A stretch of 58,994 bases of DNA from Irineochytrium annulatum (GCA_027600665.1 JADGJL010000040.1:1-58994), one strand, 5' to 3'. Positions 1 to 9,276 are shown, counted from the stretch's first letter. The notes: generated by a model from the sequence alone, not told the origin. Made by a program: numbers and translations.

Positions 1-301
1 TGTCAAACCCGACCCATATATATTCAATCAATTAAAAGACAAGACAATGTATCGCAAGGTAATCCGATATTACCGCCATGCTGTGCCCAAAAAAACAGAA
101 TAACCGACCGGACTTTTCATAGAAATGGCTGGAGAAGGTTTTAAGTTCAAGAGTCGCCAATGTGGCGACTTTTTTTGTTGATCTGCGTTTTAGGGTTGGA
201 ATAATGCATTTCATCCTAATTCGACACCGAAACCTATGCTAAAATAGTATATTCGAGAGTGAAATTCAGAGTCGATGTTGATGAAAGGCGGATGTCCCTC
301 C
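1..301. other. Intergenic start of window
   Basis: I see no convincing gene here. It holds a rho-independent terminator (152-176) that must serve a plus-strand gene lying left of the window. It also holds the promoter region of the following two-component operon, with a possible extended -10 (TGCTAAAAT, about 236-244). An open frame on the minus strand (32-214) has no ribosome site or recognisable motif and I leave it out. Confidence 0.5.
152..176 (+). terminator. Rho-independent terminator (GTCGCC family)
   Basis: A 7-bp stem AGTCGCC/GGCGACT with a 5-nt loop is followed by seven T. It is one of several near-identical hairpins in this window and ends transcription entering from the left. Confidence 0.8.
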
Positions 302-1042
302 ATGTTTAATATTGCAATCTGTGATGACGAGCAGCAGCAGAGAGATCGTGTGAAATCAATGCTGGTCTCCTTATCTCTAAAAACCAATTTTGATTTTCAA
401 ATTAGCCTATTCACATCTGGAGAACAACTGCTCTCACACTACAGAGAGGTTGGGGATACATTTCATATTCTCATCTTGGATGTGGAGATGGGCGGAATGA
501 ACGGAATCCAGACCGCTAAAGAGATCAGGAATATGAAGTTTCTGGATGTACAGATTATGTTCTTGACCAGTTACCCGGAATACATGGTGGAGAGCTTCGA
601 TGTCATCACTTTTCAATATCTGATCAAGCCAATACAGCCGCAAGTTTTCGAGGAGAAGATGATTAAGCTGTGTCAATATTTTCAGGCATTGGAGAAAAAG
701 TATGTGCTGATCAAGTCAGACTATGATGAATTGCTGCTGAAATATGATGACATCCTCTGGATGGAGGTCGTCAAAAGCTTAACGATCAAGAACAAGTTGA
801 ATGTGGTGACACGAGAAAATGTGCATGAGACCAAAGGTGTTTTATCCAGCTATGCTTCCGGTTTGAAAGACCATGGTTTTTTACAGATTCATCGCTCGAT
901 TATCATTAATTTGATGCACGTGCAGAAGTTTTCCGGTACTCAAGTCGTTATGTTAAATGGGACGGAGCTGCCCATAGGCAGATCCAAGATTAAGGAAGTC
1001 AAGGATGCCTATACCAAATACATGATTATGAGGGTTCAGTAA
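302..1042 (+). CDS. LytTR-family response regulator (AgrA-like)
   Basis: A 246-residue two-component response regulator. The N-terminal receiver domain has the acidic pair D8/D9 (ICDDE), phosphoacceptor D60 (LILDVEMGGMNG) and the conserved lysine in QYLIKPI near 109. The C-terminal half (about 140-240) fits a LytTR DNA-binding domain, with the typical FLQIHRSIIINL stretch. I start at 302 because AAAGGCGG lies 10 nt upstream; an in-frame ATG at 275 has no ribosome site. The stop codon directly abuts the ATG of the histidine kinase, so the two are co-translated. Regulators of this type usually act on promoters with LytTR direct repeats; I could not find a clear one nearby. The family is sure, the target genes are not. 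Confidence 0.9.
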   Translation: MFNIAICDDEQQQRDRVKSMLVSLSLKTNFDFQISLFTSGEQLLSHYREVGDTFHILILDVEMGGMNGIQTAKEIRNMKFLDVQIMFLTSYPEYMVESFDVITFQYLIKPIQPQVFEEKMIKLCQYFQALEKKYVLIKSDYDELLLKYDDILWMEVVKSLTIKNKLNVVTRENVHETKGVLSSYASGLKDHGFLQIHRSIIINLMHVQKFSGTQVVMLNGTELPIGRSKIKEVKDAYTKYMIMRVQ

Positions 1043-2344
1043 ATGGACATGTATATGATGTTTTCTATCATCTTCGTGACCTTACTTATGGCTTTCCAGG
1101 CAAATTTTTATTTTGACTCTGTGTTGGGGAAGTCCAAGCGGAAGCCGCGTAGAGCAGTCTATTTCTTGGTATTTGTGCTGTTGGATTACTTTTATTTGGC
1201 AACTTCCTTCTCCGACCTCGTTTCGACAGCGATTGCCCTAGTATTAATCTTCAGTCTGGCACTATCCTATGATGTGGAGCTTAAAATCAAGCTTGTGTTT
1301 ACCATCCTGTATGGGGTTCTGATTACAATGGCGAATACGATAGCTGTATATATTCTAGGCGTTTTGGAATCCACAGGAGACTTCATCTCATGGGAACAGT
1401 TCAATGGTGAAAATCACTGGATTCTCTCCAAGGTGATGCTGCTTGGTTGCAGTATCATGTTCATTGTTATTCAAATTGTACGTCTAGTCGCGAAACGCAG
1501 AGGTTTTGCTGTGCATTATCGTTATTATTTGTTGTTTCTCATTGTGCCGATAATCACGATCTATCAGATCAATGTGGCCTCCATCTATAGTGAAAAAAAC
1601 ATTTTCTACGTCTTTTCTGTACTAGGCTCTCTATTTCTCAATGTATTCATTGTTTATGTATTCGATAATATGGTGGAAAAAGTACAGCTCACGCATGAAA
1701 ATACCCAGTTACAGCGCCAGATGGATTACCAGGATGCCAATTATGAGAAGACCGTTCATAGTTTTAAAAATATTAAAAGCATCATCCATGATATCAATCA
1801 GCAATTTTTGTATATAGATGAATGCATCAAACGTAACGAACTGGTGGCTGCTGGTGACCATATCCAGTCTACATTGAATACCATTGAAGGTGCGTATCAG
1901 CGGGTGAATTCCGGCAATCTGGTCATTGATGCTCTTGTTACAAATACCCTGGCTATGGGGCAGGCAAACGGAATCAAAATCGACACCAAAATCCAGCTCC
2001 ACTCGCAACATATCCAAATCGATCGTTATGATCTGTGTGTGGTGCTTGGTAACATGCTCGATAACGCAATTGAAGCCTCCAAAAAGGTTAGACAGGCGGA
2101 GGATCGATATGTCCTTATTGCCATTCACTCCACATCATCTGCACTTGTCATTCAGATTATGAATCATGTAGAGAAACCGATCGTTGAGTTGAAAAGTGAA
2201 AAGCCAAATCCCGAGTACCATGGCATCGGTCTAACCAATATATCGAGAATATGCGAGAAATATGGCGGACATATGAGTATTGAACATCCGTTTCGGAAGT
2301 TTAACAACATGGTCGTGCTTCCGTTTCACACCGACAATCCCTGA
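1043..2344 (+). CDS. GHKL sensor histidine kinase (AgrC-like)
   Basis: A 433-residue membrane sensor kinase paired with the preceding regulator. The first 220 residues are six to seven hydrophobic segments, then comes a short coiled coil (VEKVQLTHENTQLQRQMDY). A phosphoacceptor His lies near 249 (IIHDINQQF), and a GHKL ATPase domain has the N box NMLDNAIEAS near 337 and a G box YHGIGLTNI. This is the layout of peptide-sensing AgrC-type kinases. No precursor peptide (AgrD) or AgrB processing gene lies beside it, so the signal is unknown. ATG immediately follows the upstream TAA. The transcript ends in a hairpin that overlaps the stop codon. Confidence 0.87.
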   Translation: MDMYMMFSIIFVTLLMAFQANFYFDSVLGKSKRKPRRAVYFLVFVLLDYFYLATSFSDLVSTAIALVLIFSLALSYDVELKIKLVFTILYGVLITMANTIAVYILGVLESTGDFISWEQFNGENHWILSKVMLLGCSIMFIVIQIVRLVAKRRGFAVHYRYYLLFLIVPIITIYQINVASIYSEKNIFYVFSVLGSLFLNVFIVYVFDNMVEKVQLTHENTQLQRQMDYQDANYEKTVHSFKNIKSIIHDINQQFLYIDECIKRNELVAAGDHIQSTLNTIEGAYQRVNSGNLVIDALVTNTLAMGQANGIKIDTKIQLHSQHIQIDRYDLCVVLGNMLDNAIEASKKVRQAEDRYVLIAIHSTSSALVIQIMNHVEKPIVELKSEKPNPEYHGIGLTNISRICEKYGGHMSIEHPFRKFNNMVVLPFHTDNP

Positions 2345-2370
2345 ACATACCGTTCGGGGATTGTTTTTTT
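2334..2370 (+). terminator. Terminator of the two-component operon
   Basis: ACAATCCC pairs with GGGATTGT across a 15-nt loop and is followed by a run of T. The left arm overlaps the last codons and stop of the kinase gene. Confidence 0.8.
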
Positions 2371-2455
2371 CCATTCAGGGTCCAATTGCGTTCGATCTGT
2401 CATTTCCCGGATATGATGAATTCATTCATAAGAACATTTGAGGGAGGACATTGGG

Positions 2456-4507
2456 ATGAAAAAATTAATTAGTCTTTTATGTACAGCCGTGATTGTAATT
2501 ACGCCGATGACAGATGTCAGCGCAAAGGAGAATACCAGTACAACGATTGAGACACGGGCGGAGCAGATCGCCACGGAGATGGTGCAAAACTACGGTGTCA
2601 CCAGTGTACAATATGCGATCAGGGACGAAGGGAAACTCATTTTATCAGATAGTGTTGGCTTGCACGACAAGGCATCACAAAAACCAATAGACAAGGAAAG
2701 CATGTATGGCATAGGTTCGGTTAGCAAAATGGTTGTTACGGCAGCCGCCATGAAGCTGGTTGATTCCGGCAAAATAGATCTGGATGAGCCGCTTACTTCG
2801 TATATCAAAGACTTTAAGATGGCAGATCCGCGATATACTCAAATCACACCGCGCATGTTGATGAATCATTCATCCGGTCTTTACGGTACACATTATGGAA
2901 ACAGTATGTTGTTTGACGATAATGACACCCGCAATCATGACGAGCTATTACTCAAACTCCAGTCCGAAAAACTGAAATCCAAGCCGGGAGCCTATTCTGT
3001 CTACTGCAATGATGGCTTCCAGTTGCTGGAGCTTATGGTGGAACGGGTGAGTGGGTTATCCTACAGCGAATATATCGACCAGTACATCAGCGAGCCATTG
3101 AAGTTGGAATCAACGAAGACGCCAATGGATGACTTTGATAGAAAGCAGTTATCTGAAACCTATTGGCCAACACTTGCAATGAAGATGCCAACCGAAAATG
3201 CAAACATTATCGGTACAGGCGGAGTGTACTCCACCGCAGAGGAGTTGAGTCAATTCGGAGAGGTTTTGATGGGGAATAGACCGGATATTCTGTCCGAATC
3301 AGCTGTGAAGGCCATGCAATCACATGAATATCGTAAAGGCTTGTGGGTATCAGATGAGCAAAATACGATCAATTATGGCTTGGGGTGGGATTCGGTTGAC
3401 CTTGCACCTTTTAGCGATTATGGGATTACCGCATTTGCCAAAGGCGGAGATACCATGTTGTACCATGCCGTGTTAATCACGATACCGGAACATGATATTT
3501 CTATGGCGGTCCTATCCTCTGGTGGATCTTCCGTCTACAATCAGATGTTTGCCAGCAAAGTGCTACTGGAAGTTCTGGCGGATCAAGGTATTATTGACAA
3601 GGTGAAGCCCGATCAGACCTTCTCGTCACCCGAGAAAGTGAAGATGCCCACAGAATTAAGCACATACTCCGGTCTCTACGGTACGGTAGGAGAAACATTG
3701 GACATAAAGATCAAGGATGGCGAATTCACATTGCCTGCCTTGTTGGGTGGAATTGTCCCGGAGCAGAACTACGTGTACACAGGGGATGAACATTTTACAA
3801 GTACAGATGGCAGCGTGAAAGCCAGTTTTGTGAAGGAACGTAATGACAAGGTGTATGTTAAAGTTCAGGCCGTGATAACGTTACCTAGGATAGGCCAAAC
3901 CATAATGAACACATACGATTATCAAAAGCTGGATCAACATGCGCTGGACGCAACAACAAAAGAGAAATGGACAGCTCGTGACGGCTCGAAATATTACGCA
4001 CTGGATGAAAAAATAACATCGATCTTTTATCTGCTTCCATCGATGCTGATCAAAAATCTGTCTGTTGATGCCCAAAATGGTTACGCCAATGGCACGGAAA
4101 TCTTGGATGCGAATAATGCGAAGAACATCGCCCAGATTCCTGTGATGAACGGAAGAGATGCTTTCGATCTGCAATTTTACACGAAGAATGGTGCCGAGAT
4201 TTTGATCCAGGATGGGCAGGAATACATTGCAGAGGATGCGATTAATCCAATCTTTGGTGGGAAAAAAGGAATTACGACTATCCCGGCTAACGGTCAAGCC
4301 CGTTGGTATGCCATTGACGCTCGATCGGCGAATAAATCTATTACGGTGAATTCTCCAAACTCCGGCGGTTATGCTGTGTATAATGAACAAGGGGAAGTGG
4401 TTGATTTCTCTGTTGCAACCAATCAGGAATCGACGAAGCTTCCGAAAAGTGGTTTTATCGTTTTTGGTGGCAACGCCGGTGATGTATTCCAGATTGAATT
4501 GAAGTAA
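2456..4507 (+). CDS. Secreted serine hydrolase, beta-lactamase/PBP class C fold
   Basis: A 683-residue exported protein. The signal peptide MKKLISLLCTAVIVI...VSA is followed by a class C beta-lactamase-like domain with the nucleophile motif SVSK (88-91), the YxN motif as YCN (in YSVYCNDGFQLLE) and a GGD in place of the third KTG/HxG motif. The family includes D-Ala-D-Ala carboxypeptidases, esterases and peptide hydrolases; the substrate cannot be read from sequence. About 300 residues follow the catalytic domain and probably form beta-rich accessory modules. The start at 2456 has GGGAGG 8 nt upstream; an earlier TTG at 2438 lies before that site. It sits just downstream of the AgrAC-like pair and could be its output, but a terminator separates them. 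Confidence 0.82.
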   Translation: MKKLISLLCTAVIVITPMTDVSAKENTSTTIETRAEQIATEMVQNYGVTSVQYAIRDEGKLILSDSVGLHDKASQKPIDKESMYGIGSVSKMVVTAAAMKLVDSGKIDLDEPLTSYIKDFKMADPRYTQITPRMLMNHSSGLYGTHYGNSMLFDDNDTRNHDELLLKLQSEKLKSKPGAYSVYCNDGFQLLELMVERVSGLSYSEYIDQYISEPLKLESTKTPMDDFDRKQLSETYWPTLAMKMPTENANIIGTGGVYSTAEELSQFGEVLMGNRPDILSESAVKAMQSHEYRKGLWVSDEQNTINYGLGWDSVDLAPFSDYGITAFAKGGDTMLYHAVLITIPEHDISMAVLSSGGSSVYNQMFASKVLLEVLADQGIIDKVKPDQTFSSPEKVKMPTELSTYSGLYGTVGETLDIKIKDGEFTLPALLGGIVPEQNYVYTGDEHFTSTDGSVKASFVKERNDKVYVKVQAVITLPRIGQTIMNTYDYQKLDQHALDATTKEKWTARDGSKYYALDEKITSIFYLLPSMLIKNLSVDAQNGYANGTEILDANNAKNIAQIPVMNGRDAFDLQFYTKNGAEILIQDGQEYIAEDAINPIFGGKKGITTIPANGQARWYAIDARSANKSITVNSPNSGGYAVYNEQGEVVDFSVATNQESTKLPKSGFIVFGGNAGDVFQIELK

Positions 4508-4569
4508 AGCAGGGACCTTGTTGCAAAGGCACGTTCCTAACGTGTCACATAAATAATGTAGTATTCAGA

Positions 4570-4595
4570 AAGTCGCCCTAAGGCGGCTTTTTTTA
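4570..4595 (+). terminator. Terminator (GTCGCC family)
   Basis: AAGTCGCC pairs with GGCGGCTT and is followed by a T run. It ends the serine hydrolase transcript. Confidence 0.78.
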
Positions 4596-4702
4596 TTCTT
4601 TTTAGAATAATTTAACAATCGGGTAACTTTTCGGGCTCACTGCTCGTTATATTTTATGTAGTTATATATCAGGCTCATTTATCACAGGAGGAATCACTTT
4701 CT

Positions 4703-6109
4703 ATGATCAATCGACATAAACGTCAGACAATGAAGCATTATAAAAGAAGTGCAGGCAGACCCATCATTGCTGGTCTTACTGCCGGAATGCTGATGGTTCA
4801 TGGAGTCATCGGCGTACTGCCATCTCAGGCACATGCTGAAGCATCGGATGTATCCATTCGTAACTGGTATTCCTATCAGCGAATCACTGTACCTGAACTG
4901 AAACCTACTTGGACAGCAAATGTAGATAACTACTTTAATATGAATGAGACGTACATCGGAGCAAGTGCCATTGCAGAAGAGGGCAAATTATTCACGTTTG
5001 CTGGATCGAAGTTGGTGGCACTTGATGCGACAACAGGTAAAAGGTTGTGGACTTACGGCAAAGATCTGACACCTTATATCACCTATCAAAGCGGCGTCCT
5101 TTACGGACTGACCAGTGATCATAAGCCTTATGCCTTGAATGCAAAAACAGGCAAAGCAAAATGGCAATCTGTCACATCCACCTGGATTGATACGGTTCAA
5201 CGTACAGAAGTGTTGGTGCCAACAATGGATACGCTCTACGTGATTAAAGGAAGTACAACGTTTGCACTGGATATCAAGTCAGGCAAATTGCGTTGGTCGG
5301 CAGATGAACCATTAGGGGAAGGTCATGGTACTGAGTATCTGGAAGAAGCTAATGGTGTGGTGCTGAGAACTTTTTTTGTTCAAGGAGCACTTACATCCAC
5401 TCAGCTTAATGCGTACGACAAGAAAACAGGCAAGAAGCTATGGGGTCATTTTGGTCAGGGGGAGGCTCTTCAGATCAAAGACGGTCTTGTATATTCAGCG
5501 GATTACTATTCTCCAATGTTGGGAGATGATGACGAATCTTCGCCTGAACGCAAATGGAAAGTTAATGCGTACAACCTGAAGACGGGTGTGTTAAAAGGAA
5601 GTCAGGAATACACCTGGAAAATCCCTGGTGATCCACCGTATGAAAATGGGTATGGCGGAATTTTTACGAATAAAGATAAACTATACATTTTGCAAGGGGA
5701 TAAAATAGCCGAGTATTCATTGACTTCAACCAAGTCTGAACCCACGCCACTTCGAACTTTTCGTAGCCCTTATGGAGAAAATATGGTGTGGGTTGGCATT
5801 ACACAGGAACGGTTGATCTTCAGAAACGCCAACACGGGAGAGCTCACAGGCATTAAGCTGGCTAATGGTCAGGAGGTACAGTGGCATGGTGATGCCCCCG
5901 TTGCTCAGATCGATGTTTACGGTAAAGGAATGTATCGAGCGCAACGTAACGGCACCTTACTTGCACTCAACATGATGACGGGGCAGCCTGCTTTTCGAGT
6001 ATCCACTGGTGGTGACCTGCACAACACGACGTTGAAGACAAACGGAATGATTATTATCCAGGCTGAAGGCAAACTTCTTGGCGTTAAGCTTCCAGCATCG
6101 CTGAAATAA
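4703..6109 (+). CDS. Secreted PQQ-like beta-propeller repeat protein
   Basis: A 468-residue protein with a signal peptide (hydrophobic IIAGLTAGMLMVHGVIGVL, probable cleavage after QAHA). At least six blades of the PQQ/YncE/BamB-like propeller type follow, each with a TGK-x-LW-like signature (TGKRLWTYG, TGKAKWQSV, SGKLRWSAD, TGKKLWGHF, TGVLKGSQ, TGQPAFRV). Such propellers serve as protein scaffolds or, with PQQ, as dehydrogenases. No dehydrogenase active-site residues or cofactor genes are apparent, so a binding or structural role outside the membrane is more likely. AGGAGG lies 11 nt before the ATG. It is monocistronic, with terminators on both sides. Confidence 0.8.
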   Translation: MINRHKRQTMKHYKRSAGRPIIAGLTAGMLMVHGVIGVLPSQAHAEASDVSIRNWYSYQRITVPELKPTWTANVDNYFNMNETYIGASAIAEEGKLFTFAGSKLVALDATTGKRLWTYGKDLTPYITYQSGVLYGLTSDHKPYALNAKTGKAKWQSVTSTWIDTVQRTEVLVPTMDTLYVIKGSTTFALDIKSGKLRWSADEPLGEGHGTEYLEEANGVVLRTFFVQGALTSTQLNAYDKKTGKKLWGHFGQGEALQIKDGLVYSADYYSPMLGDDDESSPERKWKVNAYNLKTGVLKGSQEYTWKIPGDPPYENGYGGIFTNKDKLYILQGDKIAEYSLTSTKSEPTPLRTFRSPYGENMVWVGITQERLIFRNANTGELTGIKLANGQEVQWHGDAPVAQIDVYGKGMYRAQRNGTLLALNMMTGQPAFRVSTGGDLHNTTLKTNGMIIIQAEGKLLGVKLPASLK

Positions 6110-6136
6110 TTGTTTCAGAATGAAAATTATAGGGAG

Positions 6137-6182
6137 AAGACCGGATCATGGCATAGCTTGCGCCTCTAATCCGGTCTTTTTT
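6137..6182 (+). terminator. Terminator of the propeller gene
   Basis: AAGACCGGAT pairs with ATCCGGTCTT over a 22-nt loop, then T. It overlaps the end of the convergent methyltransferase gene. Confidence 0.75.
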
Positions 6183-6855
6183 ATTTTTGCGCGTAAAATA
6201 CCGCAAAGTCCAAGGATTTGTACATGCAATCAACCACAGGAAACCCCGCTTCTTCCAACCACATAAACTGATCCTCCAGCGTGGCATTGATATCCACCTT
6301 GCGTCTTTCAATCGAAGCCGAGATGGCTTCCTCAGACAAGCCACTTTGATGAATTGCTTCTAACCAGCGCTGGCGGTAATAGGTGTCCGTATCGGGAGTT
6401 CTTCCTTGAACCTGATCTGCGTTGATGAAGCGACCACCTGGTTCTAACAGCTTATGTACAGTTTCAAACACCTTTTTCTTGTCAGCGTGGGTCAGATGGT
6501 GAATAGACAGGGAGGAAATAATCATATCGTAGGAACTGGTGAAGTTGTAACTTGAGTAATCTCCAACCAGGTACTCTACTTGTGTAGCATCAGCAAACCT
6601 TCGATGTGCCCCTTCGAGCATCTGATCACTAATGTCGATCAGGGTTAATCGTGCGTTGGGGTACTTTTGCAGGACCAATCCGGAGAGAAGGCCCGTTCCT
6701 GCACCCAGATCAAGAATACGTGGCGAATTAAGCGAACACTCCATTAGATTCAGAGCCATTCCATAAAAATCATCAAAACAAGGGATAAGCTGTTTTCGTT
6801 GCACATCATAATCTTGGGCTACCTTATCGAACAGCTGCTTTACTGAGAGTTCCAT
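6181..6855 (-). CDS. Class I SAM-dependent methyltransferase
   Basis: A 224-residue cytosolic methyltransferase of the UbiE/methyltransf_25 type. Motif I is LDLGAGTGLLSG, the post-I acidic residue lies in LTLIDISDQML, and motif IV is in YDMIISSLSIHHL. The HHL pattern is typical of small-molecule or quinone-like methyltransferases, but the acceptor cannot be named. I start at 6855 because AAGGAG lies 10 nt upstream; the earlier in-frame ATG at 6885 places that site inside the gene and has none of its own. It is convergent with the propeller gene and divergent from the SDR at 7099. Confidence 0.82.
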   Translation of the reverse strand: MELSVKQLFDKVAQDYDVQRKQLIPCFDDFYGMALNLMECSLNSPRILDLGAGTGLLSGLVLQKYPNARLTLIDISDQMLEGAHRRFADATQVEYLVGDYSSYNFTSSYDMIISSLSIHHLTHADKKKVFETVHKLLEPGGRFINADQVQGRTPDTDTYYRQRWLEAIHQSGLSEEAISASIERRKVDINATLEDQFMWLEEAGFPVVDCMYKSLDFAVFYAQK

Positions 6856-6964
6856 ATGCTCATCACTCCTTGAGGTTTCCTCCATAGTTTACAAACTGGA
6901 AGGAAACAAGGGAAATACCGATTATGGATAAGTTCATAGGCTGGAACTATGGGTTCCGAGTCAA

Positions 6965-6989
6965 AAGGTCGCCAACCGGCGGCTTTTTT
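6965..6989 (+). terminator. Orphan terminator between divergent genes (GTCGCC family)
   Basis: AAGGTCGCC/GGCGGC hairpin with a T run, pointing rightwards. No plus-strand gene lies between it and the terminator at 6137-6182. It may shield the downstream promoter from antisense or read-through transcription, or mark a short RNA. Confidence 0.65.
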
Positions 6990-7029
6990 CAGATTGAACG
7001 GAGACGTTAAGACGAATGATTCGCTGTAT

Positions 7030-7060
7030 TTGACCTAGAGTGTACTCTAAGGTGTAGACT
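7030..7060 (+). promoter_or_regulatory. MerR-type promoter with 19-bp spacer
   Basis: A -35 TTGACC (7030-7035) and a -10 TAGACT (7055-7060) are 19 bp apart. The spacer carries the perfect dyad TAGAGTGTACTCTA (7036-7049). A long spacer holding a dyad is the hallmark of MerR-activated promoters. It lies 38 nt before the SDR start. No MerR gene is adjacent, but the same design recurs at 25863 and 51456 next to MerR genes. Confidence 0.8.
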
Positions 7061-7098
7061 TGCATTAGATAGAAACTATTTCAAAGGAGACAGATGAG

Positions 7099-8079
7099 AT
7101 GACACAAGAAGATACCTTTAAAACCTTACAACATAAAATTGGCTCAGGATTCGATCATCGGAGTACAACAGAGGACGTATTAAGTAATATTGATCTGACA
7201 GGACAACTCGCTATTGTAACAGGGGGTTATTCCGGCCTGGGGCTGGAGACGACACGCGCACTCGTCCAAGCAGGAGCTCACGTCGTTGTGACGGCACGCC
7301 GGCCAGCTGTTGCCCAAGAAGCTCTATCCGGACTGTCCGGTGTGGAAATTGACGAACTGGATCTCGCGGATCTCTCAAGTGTTCGTGCCTTTGCCGAGCG
7401 GTTTGTGGCGAGTGATCGAAACATCGACATGTTAATTCTTAATGCGGGCATCATGGCTTGTCCGGAGACGCGTGTTGGTCCTGGATGGGAAGCTCAATTT
7501 GCAACCAATCACCTAGGCCACTTTGCATTGACTAATCTGTTATGGCCAGCACTTGCAAATCAGGGTGGGGCACGTGTTGTTTCCTTGGCATCAGCGGGAC
7601 ATCATTTCTCACCGATTCGTTGGGATGACATCCAGTTTGAGCATGATTATGAGAAATTCCCTGCCTATGGACAGTCCAAAACAGCAACCATTTTATTCAG
7701 CGTTGAGCTGGACAGACGTGGTGCTGAACAGGGAGTGCGTGCGTTCTCGGTTCATCCAGGTGGAATTATGACGCCGTTGCAGCGTCATATGCCTAAAGAT
7801 GAGATGATCGCATTGGGCTGGATTGATGAATCTGGACAAGTGGCCAATCCTGCATTCAAAACACTTGAACAGGGGGCGGCAACGCAAGTCTGGGCAGCAA
7901 CTTCTCCTCAGCTTGAGGGCAAAGGCGGTGTCTACTGCGAGGATTGTGACATCAGTGAAATGGCTCCTGAAGATGGAGGTTTCTATGGGGTGAAAGAATA
8001 TGCGATAGATCCTGAGCAAGCTCTTCGTCTATGGAAACTGTCCGTAGAGCTGACGGATACGGATATCCCAACCACGTAA
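7099..8079 (+). CDS. Short-chain dehydrogenase/reductase
   Basis: A 326-residue SDR oxidoreductase of the retinol dehydrogenase/WWOX-like group. The NAD(P)-binding motif is TGGYSGLG (41-48), followed by the LNAGIM structural motif and the catalytic pair Y190/K194 (YGQSK) with an upstream serine (VVSLASAGH). The N-terminal 35 residues extend beyond the Rossmann core. AAAGGAG precedes the ATG. Transcription should start from the MerR-type promoter at 7030, which suggests induction by a reactive or toxic small molecule; the natural substrate is unknown. It ends at a strong terminator (8119-8151). Confidence 0.87.
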   Translation: MTQEDTFKTLQHKIGSGFDHRSTTEDVLSNIDLTGQLAIVTGGYSGLGLETTRALVQAGAHVVVTARRPAVAQEALSGLSGVEIDELDLADLSSVRAFAERFVASDRNIDMLILNAGIMACPETRVGPGWEAQFATNHLGHFALTNLLWPALANQGGARVVSLASAGHHFSPIRWDDIQFEHDYEKFPAYGQSKTATILFSVELDRRGAEQGVRAFSVHPGGIMTPLQRHMPKDEMIALGWIDESGQVANPAFKTLEQGAATQVWAATSPQLEGKGGVYCEDCDISEMAPEDGGFYGVKEYAIDPEQALRLWKLSVELTDTDIPTT

Positions 8080-8118
8080 AACCTTGAGTTACACAATAAT
8101 TAAATTGAGATTCACACT

Positions 8119-8151
8119 AAACGCTACTGAAGTTGTCAGTAGCGTTTTTTT
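8119..8151 (+). terminator. Terminator after SDR
   Basis: A 12-bp stem AAACGCTACTGA/TCAGTAGCGTTT runs directly into further T. Confidence 0.85.
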
Positions 8152-8343
8152 ATTTTGCTCATACTATTTGAGAAAGTAACATCCCTCATGGTTAGGTGAA
8201 TATCATATATCAGAACAGAGGGAAGAAAGGATACATTATACGGCTCAGTGAAGTGAAATAAATGTGATGGATTGTAATGTGAGTGCTTTTCCATTTAAAA
8301 TAGAGGAATCATGTTCTTTTTGAGAACGCAGGGAGAGAAAATC

Positions 8344-9234
8344 ATGAATATTTTTGAGCAACACATACCTTTAGAAAAAGTAAAATTCAATGAACCGCTA
8401 AAAAATCACACGTTTATTAAAATTGGTGGTAAAGCAGATATCCTCATCCATCCAACAACGATAGACGAAATCACTAAAATCGTAGAGATTGCCAACATAC
8501 ATCAATTGCCGCTGACGGTTATTGGCAAAGGCTCCAACGTCATCATCAAAGATGGAGGTATCCGAGGTGTAACCATTTCCCTTAGTCATTTCGATCAAAT
8601 TAAAGTGAGTGGAGACAGTATGATTGCGCAAAGTGGCGTTGATATCATTGATGTATCCAGGCTTGCTTTGGAGCATAGCTTAACCGGTTTGGAATTTGCT
8701 TGCGGTATTCCCGGAAGCACGGGGGGCGCACTCTACATGAATGCGGGTGCCTATGGGGGGCAGATCGAAGATGTTGTTGAACGAGCGACTGTGATCACCA
8801 AAGACGGTACAGTATTGGAGATCCCTCGAGAAGAGATGAAGTTTGGTTATCGAAATAGTCTCTTCAAGATGGATCACTATATCATACTGGAGGCCGAATT
8901 CGGGCTCAAAAAAGGAAACAAGGAAGATATTGCAAGCAAAATGAATGAATTAACGTTCCTGAGAGAATCCAAGCAGCCGCTTGAGTTCCCCTCTTGTGGA
9001 AGTGTATTTAAACGACCCGAAGGACATTTTGCCGGTAAACTGATTCAGGATTGTAACTTGCAAGGCACTCGTATCGGAGGTGCAGAGATCTCCATGAAAC
9101 ATGCGGGTTTTATCGTAAATGTGGATCACGCTACTGCCCAGGATTACATGGATCTGATTCAATTTATTCAGAAGAAAGTATATGATACGTTCCAGGTTGA
9201 ATTGGAAACCGAAGTGATCTTCCTGGGAGAATAG
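8344..9234 (+). CDS. murB: UDP-N-acetylenolpyruvoylglucosamine reductase
   Basis: A 296-residue MurB. It reduces UDP-GlcNAc-enolpyruvate to UDP-MurNAc with NADPH and FAD, the second committed step of peptidoglycan precursor synthesis in the cytosol. The FAD-binding PCMH domain has KIGGKADI and GKGSNVIIKDGG. The substrate-side GIPGSTGGALYMNAGAYGG loop and the catalytic serine in SCGSVFKRPEG are present, followed by IGGAEISMKHAGFIVN. It is the shorter MurB type usual in Firmicutes. I start at 8344 (GGGAG 8 nt upstream); an in-frame ATG at 8311 has a poorly placed site. It stands alone, away from the division cluster, so a second murB may exist elsewhere in the genome. Confidence 0.93.
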   Translation: MNIFEQHIPLEKVKFNEPLKNHTFIKIGGKADILIHPTTIDEITKIVEIANIHQLPLTVIGKGSNVIIKDGGIRGVTISLSHFDQIKVSGDSMIAQSGVDIIDVSRLALEHSLTGLEFACGIPGSTGGALYMNAGAYGGQIEDVVERATVITKDGTVLEIPREEMKFGYRNSLFKMDHYIILEAEFGLKKGNKEDIASKMNELTFLRESKQPLEFPSCGSVFKRPEGHFAGKLIQDCNLQGTRIGGAEISMKHAGFIVNVDHATAQDYMDLIQFIQKKVYDTFQVELETEVIFLGE

Positions 9235-9250
9235 CTTCGATGAATACTTG

Positions 9251-9276
9251 AAAGGTCGCCGTTGGCGACCTTTTTT
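9251..9276 (+). terminator. Terminator after murB (GTCGCC family)
   Basis: AAAGGTCGCC/GGCGACCTTT hairpin with a 3-nt loop, extended by T. Confidence 0.83.

Noticed and set aside
32..214. 60-codon minus-strand frame at the left edge
   Set aside because: It overlaps a terminator, has no ribosome site and no recognisable protein pattern.
2371..2437. LytTR direct repeats before the serine hydrolase
   Set aside because: I could not find two ACAGTTAAG-like repeats at the usual spacing; only weak GTTC fragments exist.
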